Assembly: GCA_039707655.1 (NCBI GenBank)
Contig: CM077665.1
Coordinates: forward strand, 312,480,486 to 312,544,485
From: Elymus sibiricus
Lineage: Eukaryota; Streptophyta; Magnoliopsida; Poales; Poaceae
Direction of reading: 5' to 3'
Length of the DNA stretch: 64,000 nucleotides
Below, piece by piece: positions 55,947 to 64,000 of the stretch (its first letter is position 1; every line of letters begins with the position of its first letter). The notes under the pieces were generated by a model, which did no database searches, was not told the DNA's origin, and saw only the letters and a program-made list of their open reading frames with translations. Both the position numbers and the translations under genes were made by a program.

Positions 55947-57285
55947 GCATCCCCAAGCTTAATTCCTACTCGTCCTCGAGTAGGTAAATGATAAAAACAG
56001 ATTTTTTGATGTGGAATGCTGCCTAACATGGTCATCATATTCTTTTCTTTTGTATAGCATGGACATTTGGACTTGTAAATGACTCAAAGCAATAGTCTAG
56101 TTTTAACATAATGACTTCAATACTCAAGCATGTCAACAAGCAACCATGTCTTTCAAAATATCAACACTAAATAAAGTTATCCCTAGCCCATCATGCTCAA
56201 TCATTGATCCATTCATGAAACACACTCAAATATTAGCTATGCCCAATGCTCAAGTATGATCATACTGCCCCCTAGTTGGTGCTTTATTAGAGAAGATGGA
56301 GACTCAAAGTAAAAATAAAAATTGCATAAAGTAAATAGATAGGCCCTTCGCAGAGGGAAGTAGGGATTTGTAGAGGTGCCAGAGCTCAAGGTTTAAATTG
56401 AGAGAGAAAATATTTTGGGTGGCATGTTTTTCCTGTCAACGAAAATGACAAAGTAGCTCACAATACTTTCCATGCTAGATATATCATAGGCGGTTCCCAA
56501 ACAAAAAATAAAGTTTATTCCTTTTTCCACCAAACTTTCACTTTCCCTGGCGGACCGTATCCACGGTTGCCTTCCATGCCAACACTTTCCAAGGAAATTA
56601 TTATTTGACAACATAAAGTAAATATTTTTTCTTTTTCATTTCGGGAATGGGCATCCCTATTACCGCCGCACTCTCGTGCAATGACAAGTGAATAAACACT
56701 CATCTTGAGAATAACACATCTAGCATGGAAAAATATTGGACACTCCCCACCGTTTCATGAGCGGTACGAGCACACAAAAGAGAAAAATTATTTTGAAAAT
56801 ATAGAGATGGCACATACAAATTTGCTTGGAACGGCATGGAAATACCACATATAGGTAGGTATGATGGACTCATAAGGCTAAACTTGATTTAAAGATTTTG
56901 GATGCACAAGTAGTGTTTCTACTTAGTACAAATGGAGGCTAGCAAATAGATTGAGAAGCAACCAAACCAAGAAATGAAAATTCACATAAGCGAGCATTGA
57001 GCATAACTAACACTGAATAATGCACCATAAGTAGGATGTAACTTCATTGCATAACCATTGAATTTGGTGCATGCATAGGGAATCACAAACCTTAACACCA
57101 ATATTCCTACTAAAGCACAATTACTCACTAACATGACTCACATATTACTATCAGCATGTTTCAAAACTATTACAAAGAATCAAGTTTAATTTGCCCAATG
57201 ATCTTCATGAAAGTTTTTATTATATCCTCCTTGGATATCTATCACTTTGGGACTAGTTTCATATATTGCCATTGCTTTTTGGCAA
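55947..57285 (-). other. B2 3' untranslated internal region
   Basis: Starts with the inverse of the Athila polypurine region and continues as AT-rich sequence matching B1 24619-25956. No gene is supported. Confidence 0.6.
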
Positions 57286-57513
57286 GCTCAAACAAATTTA
57301 AGTGAAGCACACGAGCATAAAGATTTCATCTCTGAAAAAGGTATAAGTGAAGCATGAGAGGATTTCTTCAAAATTTACCTACTCTCAAATTAATCTAAGT
57401 GAAGCATGAGAGTATTTCTACAAAAATTTCCAAGCACACCTTGCTCAAAAAGATATAAGTGAAGCACTAGAGCAATTCTATAGCTCAAAAAGTTTAAGTG
57501 AAGCACATAGAGC
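57286..57513 (-). repeat. Row of five hairpins (B2 copy)
   Basis: The same five units as in B1, inverted, loop TAAGTGAAGCA on the plus strand. Outer arms are 57286-57290 (GCTCA) through 57510-57513 (GAGC). Confidence 0.75.
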
Positions 57514-57547
57514 AATTCTAACAAATCATAGCATAATTTTGGCTCTC

Positions 57548-57811
57548 TCAAATAGGTGTGTACAACAAAGATACAAGTGACAAACTAACAAACAAAGCAA
57601 GCAAATATACAAGACGCTCCAAGCAAAACTCATGATATGTGATGAATAAAAATATAGCTCCAAGTAAAATACCGATGGTCGTTAGAAGAAAGAGGGGATG
57701 CCACTCAGGGGCATCGCCAAGCTTAGTTGCTTGTTTCTCTTTGGATATATATTGGTGGTGATGTAGCATACCCAAGCTTAGGCTCTTTTCACTCCTTATT
57801 CCTTCATCCAT
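57548..57811 (-). CDS. B2 87-residue two-membrane-segment ORF
   Basis: Read from ATG 57811 (MDEGIRSEKSLSLGM) to the stop at 57548. The hydrophobic pair LLTTIGILLGAIFLFITY and LVYLLALFVSLSLVSLLYT is kept, and HEFCLER between them is identical to B1. The changes against B1 are mostly conservative in the membrane part. No stop or frameshift is present. Confidence 0.5.
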   Translation of the reverse strand: MDEGIRSEKSLSLGMLHHHQYISKEKQATKLGDAPEWHPLFLLTTIGILLGAIFLFITYHEFCLERLVYLLALFVSLSLVSLLYTPI

Positions 57812-57826
57812 CGTGATCTCACCCAA

Positions 57827-58436
57827 AACTTGAAAATTTCAATCACACAAAACTCAACAAAATCTCCGTGAGATCCGTTAGTATAATAAAGCAAATCACT
57901 ACTTTAGGTGCTGTTGCAAACCCATTCATATTTTATTATTGCATTATACCTACTGTATTTTAACTTTACCATGGCTCATACCCTTCAATATAACCCATAG
58001 ATTCATCAAAACAAGCACACAATGCAACGAAAACAGAATCTGTCTTAAACAGAACAGTCTGTACTAATCTGTACTCTAAACATACTTATGTAACTCTAAA
58101 AATTCTAAAAAATTAGGAAAACATAAGGAATTTGTATAGCAACACTATGTTAAGATTTCAGCTCAAGATCACGTCCCATAAAAAAATGAAAATTCATATA
58201 CTGGACGCAAAGTTTCTGTTTCAGATTCAGCATCGCTTCTACTCATCCTATGAATCATCCTAAAGGCTTTAGTTGGAAGAAACACTAAACAAACCATAAA
58301 AACACAATCATAACAGAGGCATAATTGTGTCAACACTCAAAAATATAAAGCAAAAAGCAAAAATAAATTTATTCATTGGGTTGCCTCCCAACAAGCGCTA
58401 TCGTTTTACGCCCCTAGCTAGGCATAACACATAGAT
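57827..58436 (-). other. B2 untranslated region and Athila 3' block
   Basis: AT-rich. The block CATTGGGTTGCCTCCCAA then GCGCTATCGTTTTACGCCC (58376-58415) is the inverse of B1 23492-23532. Confidence 0.65.
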
Positions 58437-59181
58437 TCAAGTATTGTCATCTTTGGTTTTGGATCCATAGGATGCCCTCATGATTGATTCATATGGTGGC
58501 TTAATTCTTGTTCTAGGGAAGTGTTCCATACCCTTTCTCAAGGGAAACTGAAAACGAATATTGCCTTCTTTCATATCAATCACGGCACCTATAGTGCGTA
58601 AAAACGGTCTACCAAGTATAATGGGACAAGATGAATTACAATCAATATCAAGCACAATAAAATCTTTAGGCACATAGTTCCTATTTGCAAGAATAAGAAC
58701 GTCATTAATTCTTCCCAAAGGCTTTTTAATAGTTGAATCCGCCAAGTGCAAATTAATAGAACATTCTTCAATGTTGGTAAGACCAGGCACATCACATAGA
58801 GATTTCGGAATCGTGGAAAAACTAGCACCCAAATCACACAAAGCAAAGCACTCATAATTTTTAATCTTGACCTTAATGGTAGGTTCCCACTCATCATGCA
58901 ATTTTCTAGGAATAGAAATCTCCAACTCTAACTTTTCTTCAAAAGATTTCATCATGGCATCAACGATATGTTTAGTAAAAGCTTTATTTTGCTCATAAGC
59001 ATGGGGTGAATTCAACATAGATTGCAGCAAAGAACTACATTCAATCAAAGAGCAACTATCATAATTAAAGTCTTTGCAATCCAAGATAGTGGGCACATCA
59101 CTAGTTAAAGTTTTGACCTCTTCAAACCCACTTTTATCCTAAATTTCATCAAGATTTTCACCCTCCAAATTATTGGGACGC
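58437..59181 (-). pseudogene. B2 aspartic protease (Athila type), truncated by S2
   Basis: The main frame is 219 codons (59096-58437). It extends upstream in frame through one TAG near 59140 to the S2 insertion (RPNNLEGENLDEI). The active site is ALCDLGASFSTIP (Asp codon 58835-58833; D-L-G-A instead of D-S/T-G-A). The Athila-type ending CPIILGRPFLRT lies near 58600, followed by DMKEGNIRFQFP. The gene stops shortly before the 3' untranslated block, so no polymerase follows. Whether D-L-G-A is active is unknown; the motif is seen in other Athila-like proteases. Confidence 0.85.
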
Positions 59182-60724
59182 TGTAAGAGCATAATTTCCC
59201 CTAAGTAGTTTTGGTGGTTGATGACAGTGCGTTTGCGGACTAACTGTGTGCATTAAGCTTTTAGAGATTATCAGATGGCATGAGACGGTTATCTTCCCCT
59301 CAAGTAGTTTATCAGAAGATGGAGTCTTTTCCTTTCGAGGTTAGGTTGGTGGACCTGAGTCGTAGGGAAATCCGTACTATTAAGAGGGGATCCGCATCCG
59401 GAAAGGTTGGGAGGAATCATCACGTACACTTTGCACCCCAGTCCTTTCCCGGCACGATGGAGCTTTCTCTGCCCCCAAAGGCTCCAAAGTCTCTCTTAAG
59501 CGGAAGTACCACTCTTCAGAGCGGTAGTACCGCTCCAGCGGTACTACTGCCCTGAAGGTTTGCTCGAACGACCGCTTAGTTCTTAACCGGAAGTTCCGAG
59601 CGGTACTACCACTCTGAACAACCGCTTATATTTCTTAAGCGGAAGTTCCGAGCGGTACTACCGCCCCGAACTACCGGTTATGTTTCTTAAGCGGAAGTTC
59701 CGAGCGGTACTACCGCCCGGAACTACCGCTTATATTATTTAAGCGGAAGTTCCCCGCGGTTCTACCGCCCTGAGGAACTTTGGAACCTCTCTCGCATCCT
59801 TTTTCTTCCGGGTTTCTGGAACCTCTAAGCAGAAGTACCGCCCTATGTTGAGCGGTACTACCGCCTCAAGCGGAAGTACCGCTCCCTCCCGAGCGGTACT
59901 ACCGCTTAGCTGTTCCAGTGCGTGTATAAGCGGAAGTACCGCCCCCTAGGACGGTACTACCGCTTATGCGCGTATCTGGGCAGAAAAACGGCCAGTTTTC
60001 CTCCCACCTATATAAGTGAGTCTTCTTCCTCATTGAAGCTCACCTCTTCCCACATAAAGCTCCATTGTTGCTCCTAAGCTTATTCTTGCTCCTTCTCCCT
60101 CCCTAGCCATTAAAACTTGTTGATGCTCTAGGGTTTGGAGGAGAGAGATATTTGATTCCCCCCATCAATCCCTTGCGGATCTTGTTACTCTTGGGTGTTT
60201 GAGCACCCTAGACAGAACAGGTCACTTCGAAGCCATAGTCCATTGTGGTGAAGCTTCGTGGTGTCGTTGGGAGCCTCCAATTAAGTTGTGGAGATTGCCC
60301 CAACCTTGTTTGTAAAGGTTTGGTCGCCGCCTTCAAGGGCACCAATAGTGGAATCACGGCACCTCGCATTGTGTGAGGGCGTGAGGAGAATACGGTGGCC
60401 CTAGTGGCTTCTTGGGGAGCATTGTGCCTCCACACCGCTCCAACGGAGACGTACTTCCCCTTACCGGGAAGGAACTCCGATAACACATCCTCGTCTCCAC
60501 CGGCTCCACTTTTGGTTACCTCTTACCTTTACTTTGTGCAAGCTAATTATATTGTTATATCTTGCTTGCTTAGCTTGTTGTTGTGATTAGCATCATATAG
60601 GTTGCTCACCTAGTTGCACATCTAGCCAACCTATTTGTTGCTAAGCCTAAATTGTTAAAGAAAAGTTAAAAATTGTTAGTTGCCTATTCACCCCCCCCTC
60701 TAGTCAACCATATCGAGCCTTTCA
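59182..60724 (+). repeat. 5' LTR of S2
   Basis: TGTAAGAGC...GAGCCTTTCA, 1543 bp; the 3' end implies an original TGAAAG start. It includes a U3 repeat block (59500-59990), TATATAAG at 60009-60016 and a pyrimidine-rich end. Confidence 0.85.
59500..59990 (+). promoter_or_regulatory. U3 repeat block with GCGGTACTACCGC palindromes (S2)
   Basis: AGCGGTACTACCGCT-type palindromes and AGCGGAAGT(T/A)CCG repeats recur through about 490 bp; a 52-bp unit repeats about four times between 59578 and 59790. The block ends close upstream of the TATA box, as expected of an enhancer-like U3 region. Confidence 0.65.
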
Positions 60725-60740
60725 ATTGGTATCAGAGCCT
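60725..60740 (+). other. S2 primer binding site, initiator tRNA-Met type
   Basis: ATTGGTATCAGAGCCT directly follows the LTR end. Confidence 0.9.
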
Positions 60741-60775
60741 CGTCTCTTTGTTAAGGGTTTCACCACCCGAAGAGT

Positions 60776-63338
60776 ATGGTTGACGACGGGGACCGGGAGG
60801 TTGAACTCCCCGAGGCCGTGGGTGTGAACACGGTCTCTCGCGAGGATTTAAATGAGGCCATGTCCTCGCTTAAATCCTCCATGACGACCGAGGTCAAATC
60901 CATGTTTAAAGAATTCCTTGACACACTTAAACTTTCCACCGATGCGGTTCAAGTAGTTAATCCCACTAACTCGGCATCGGATGTCAACTCCGGTAAGGAG
61001 GGTGCTAGTACTGATAATCTATCTCAAGGAATTAATGGGTCGGGGACTTTTGCCTCAGTTCCCCCTCCCTTGGTCTATGGAGGACCGGTGCACCCACCTC
61101 ATATAGTTAACCACGGTCCTCCTCCTAAGCTTGTTAAAAATGATTTCGCTAATTGGCTTTTCAGTATCACGTCTCATTTGGATCACAGCTCAATTCAACT
61201 CATGCGAGTCATTGAAGAAGGATTCTACCATCGTGATCCACGCAACCTCACTCCAAGGGAAGAAGCGGATAAACAGCTAAATTCCTCCGCCTTGTTCATA
61301 CTCCAAGCTGATGTTCCTACTGAAGACCTACCTCACCTGCGTCCTTTCACTATTGCTAAAGAGTGTTGGGAACACATTATCTCCATGTACAAGGGCAGCT
61401 CAAGCATTCAACGGTCAAACTATGAAGTTGTCCTTGATCAGTCAGATGAGTTTGTAATGATAGAGGATGAGGAACCGCGTGAGCTCTATAGAAGGGTGAC
61501 TGCCCTCGCGGTTGCCCTCAAAGATCATGGCAGCAAGGATGTGGATGATACGTGGGTCAAGCGTAAGTTTCTGAAGGCCATCATGCCCTACAACAAGGCC
61601 ATGTCCACTGTCATCTGTCAAAGACCGGACTTTCACACCTTGTCTTCTGGTGATGTGTTGGATGAATTTATTGCAATGAACATCTTGAACACAACAGCTG
61701 ACAATGCTCTCGCTCGCGTGCAACGGTCAAAGAAATCATCCCCCAACCTTGCTTTGAAGGCCAAGGTCTGTCAAGAGGAAGAAGAAGAAGAAGAGGAAGA
61801 GGGTTGCCCCGAGGACACCAAATATGCCTATCATGAGCACATGGCTCTTGCGTCCATGCAATTTTGGGGCAACAAGAGAAACACAAGGCCCAACTTCTCC
61901 AAGAACAACTCAAACGGGTCAAAGGGCAAGCAACATGTGAGGACTTGCTACAACTGTGGTAATGTGAGTCACTTTGTGGTGGATTGTCCATACGAGAAGA
62001 GGGAAGACAATGGTGGCAAGCTCATCCGCAAAGATAAGGCCAAGTCATTCCCCAACAACACCAACTTCACCAAGAAGACTCCACACAAAGTGTTGGTGGC
62101 TCAAGAAGAGTATGCATCGGATGATGATAGTGATGACGGAGACACAAGTGGTGAAGGAATGGCAATGGCATCTGTGGCAATTGCGTCCTCCACCCCAACA
62201 AAGGTGTCGCTCTTCGACGCCCCCAATGAGAACCACATCACAAGGTGCCTCATGGCAAAAGGTATCACCAAGGTAACCTCCAACGCCAAAACCTCAAACA
62301 TTAAGACTTCTGTTTCTTCCACTCCGTCTTTGTTAAATTGTGTGGATGAACTTGAGGAGGCGATAGAGGGTGAGAATGAGTTTGACAAGTTCTTGTGTAA
62401 ACTCAAGGGAGAGTCCAAGAAGCACTTCGTTGCTCTCTTGGAACAACTTGGTGAGGCCAATGACACGATCGATTCTCAAGAAGAATCTCTTGAGGAGATG
62501 AGAGGCCATAGTCGTGATTATGCCGACGAGATAGCAGATCTTTCTATTGCTCTAGAGGAAGAGCGAGTTCTTCATTTGACTTTTAAGGAGTCACAAAATG
62601 AAGACTTTGCTAAATTACGTAAAGATTATGATCATGCTATTGTTCTTAACCGTGTTCTTAAATCTGAGAAGGTTGCTCTTGGGGTTGACCATGCTCGACT
62701 CAAGGATGAATTTGTCACCCTTGACAATGCTCATAAGGCATTGAAGAGCGTTCATGCTTCTCTTAAAGAGTCGCATGATCAACTCCAAGTGAAACTCATT
62801 AAAGAAATTGCCACGTGTCCTCCTTTTGTCTTAATTGATAATGCGTCTGCTACTAACCCGTGTTGTGAGCATGCACATCTTGTGGAGGAAAATGCTAAGC
62901 TAAAAGAGCAGCTTGAGAAAGGCCTTGTGACATGTATACAAGGTGAGAAGAATCTCAATGACCTTTTGAGCAATCAAAAGGAAGTGATTGCAAAGGAAGG
63001 AGTTGGGTTTGCACCCAAATCCAAAAAGAAGAAGAAGAAGACCATGAAGGCTCCCTCCGCTTAAGGATACATTTGTCAAAGCAGGGAGCATTACTCATGA
63101 GAAGAAGAAAGACAAGGTTGTGAGTGATAGTGCCAAGAAGGGCAAGATCACTCCCTCCAACAAGGCCGGCGATTTTAACCCCTCTTATGTTTTGTGCCGT
63201 GCTAGTGATGGGCATGTTTATGCCAAATTTGTTGGTTCTTTGTATGAGTATATTGAGTGGTCTATTTGGGTTCCTAAGACCCTTGTCACTAACATGAAAG
63301 GACCCATTCAAGAATGGGTACCTAAATCCAAGCATTGA
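60776..63338 (+). pseudogene. gag: S2 gag, long, one terminal frameshift
   Basis: ATG 60776 starts 36 bp after the primer binding site. The frame is open for 762 codons to TAA 63062; a one-base shift near 63050 in an AAG-rich stretch separates it from the natural end (DFNPSYVLCRASDG to WVPKSKH, stop 63336). The Copia gag domain spans about residues 115-310 (FANWLFSITSHLDHSS; AKECWEHIISMYKGSS). A Glu run lies near 331-340. The zinc knuckle CYNCGNVSHFVVDC is at about residue 390. A long coiled coil follows (about 540-740), then a Lys-rich run. Such a long gag with a coiled-coil tail is usual for the SIRE/Maximus group. It would form the virus-like particle and bind the RNA. Confidence 0.9.
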
Positions 63339-63348
63339 TCTATTGTAG

Positions 63349-64000
63349 GACTTTGCTTCTGGGGGAGTCTCATGGTTGCTCGATAGCGGAGCAACAAATC
63401 ATATGACCGGAAGCAAGGACTTGGTGGTGGACGTTCGACCCGATGCATCCGTGGCCACCCAAGTCTCTTTTGGAGATGATGCAATCTCAAAGGTATTGGG
63501 TCTTGGCAAGGTGGTTATCTCTCCGACCTTAACTATTGAGAGAGTCATGCTTGTTGAGACCCTTGCATACAATTTACTTTCCGTTCGTCAACTTGCAATC
63601 ATGGGTTTTAGTACTTTCTTTGGCATTGATACCGTGACCCTTTTGTGGAGCAAGACTCTTAAAGTAGCCTTTGTTGGACATGTCGAAAACAGTCTCTATG
63701 TGATTAACTTCTCGGAGCGACCCACTAAGACCGCGACATGTCTAATGGCTAAAGTTGATGTGGGATGGCTTTGGCATCGCCGACTAGCCCATGTCAATAT
63801 GAGATCTTTGCAAAGTCTCCTCAACGGGGATCACATTCTTGGACTGACAAATGTGAGTTTTGCCAGAGATCGTGCTTGCAGTGCCTGTATCGAAGGAAAG
63901 GTACATGAAAAGGCTCATCGTCCAACTACAACAATCTACTCAAAGAGGACCTTAGAGCTCCTTCACATGGATCTCTTCGGGCCTCCATCTTTTGACAGCC
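63349..64000 (+). CDS. pol: S2 pol start: protease and integrase zinc finger (partial)
   Basis: Open in a different frame from gag (+1) after a TAG at 63346. The protease active site is SWLLDSGATNHMTG (Asp codon 63382). The pre-integrase zinc finger is WLWHRRLAHVN...RACSACIEGK near 63770-63900. Integrase begins with LELLHMDLFGPP. No stop occurs to the window edge. The frame relation to gag implies frameshifting, a separate start or a lost base. Confidence 0.85.

Larger units (their letters stand above)
54364..59181 (-). mobile_element. Athila-type element B2 (Sabrina-like), right part outside
   Basis: Minus strand. 3' LTR 55946-54364 (1583 bp), then internal sequence matching B1 in inverse, and a protease gene at 59181-58437 cut by S2. 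No reverse transcriptase lies between the protease and the 3' untranslated block. The 5' part and 5' LTR are beyond S2. Left target copy GAGGG (54359-54363) is predicted. Confidence 0.85.
59182..64000 (+). mobile_element. SIRE/Maximus-type Copia element S2 (left part)
   Basis: 5' LTR 59182-60724, primer binding site, long gag, protease and the start of integrase; the window ends inside integrase. It sits in B2; the left target copy would be GACGC (59177-59181). It appears better kept than S1. Confidence 0.85.

Noticed and set aside
1902..64000. S1 and S2 as two halves of one Copia element split by everything between
   Set aside because: Order is wrong: S2 (5' half) lies right of S1 (3' half) in the same orientation, their LTR sequences differ clearly, and S2 sits inside B2 while S1 is the outer host.
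1..64000. Host protein-coding gene, tRNA, rRNA, or bacterial-type operon
   Set aside because: Every stretch with coding likeness belongs to Copia or Gypsy elements; I saw no cloverleaf with tRNA consensus boxes except the short primer sites, and no rRNA motifs.

Overview
The window is a block of nested LTR retrotransposons from a large grass genome, most likely Triticeae (wheat, Aegilops, barley or rye). This rests on the types present: an Angela/BARE-type Copia LTR, SIRE/Maximus-type Copia elements with an extra ORF behind pol, Athila-lineage Gypsy elements with 1.57-1.6 kb TGATACGTCTCC... LTRs (Sabrina-like), and Tat-lineage Gypsy elements with antisense ORFs. Family names are from memory and unverified. 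I found no host gene, tRNA, rRNA or CRISPR array. Nearly every reading frame belongs to a retrotransposon and most are broken.

Layout, using my own labels. A SIRE-type Copia element S1 (+) enters from the left; it is cut in its integrase by a collapsed Angela element (1-1901) and runs through pol and ORF3 into its 3' LTR at 7809. That LTR is split by a solo Athila-type LTR (8020-9598, target duplication GAAGG) and then by an Athila-type element A (-) starting at 9754. Everything to the right edge sits inside A. A's interior holds three insertions. F1 (11449-20744, +) is a Gypsy element with gag and protease plus an antisense gene. B1 (20975-33356, +, CGCCA) carries C1 (27507-33326, +, GAAAT) in its 3' LTR. 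C2 (33764 onward, +) is a Tat element. C2 in turn holds C3 (36137-50174, -, GGGCT), which holds C4 (41852-47825, +, CCCTC). C2 also holds a solo Copia LTR (52253-53631, CCTTG) and an Athila-type element B2 (54364 onward, -), which is interrupted by a second SIRE-type Copia element S2 (59182 onward). The depth is five in two branches: S1>A>C2>C3>C4 and S1>A>C2>B2>S2. Six of these insertions are closed on both sides by exact 5-bp target duplications.

Functionally the elements are complementary wrecks. C2 keeps a nearly intact gag. C4 keeps protease, reverse transcriptase, two RNase H domains and integrase. C1 and C3 lack a capsid-like gag core and pol. C1, C3 and F1 instead carry a gene on the opposite strand, with candidate 70-76 bp introns whose junctions restore the frame. 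B1 and B2 lack reverse transcriptase but share a small two-membrane-segment ORF and a row of five hairpins with matched arm changes. The most interesting signals are the antisense spliced genes, the hairpin row, a 54-bp minisatellite grown from the tail of an integrase gene, and the long inverted repeat just upstream of the TATA box in the Athila-type LTRs.
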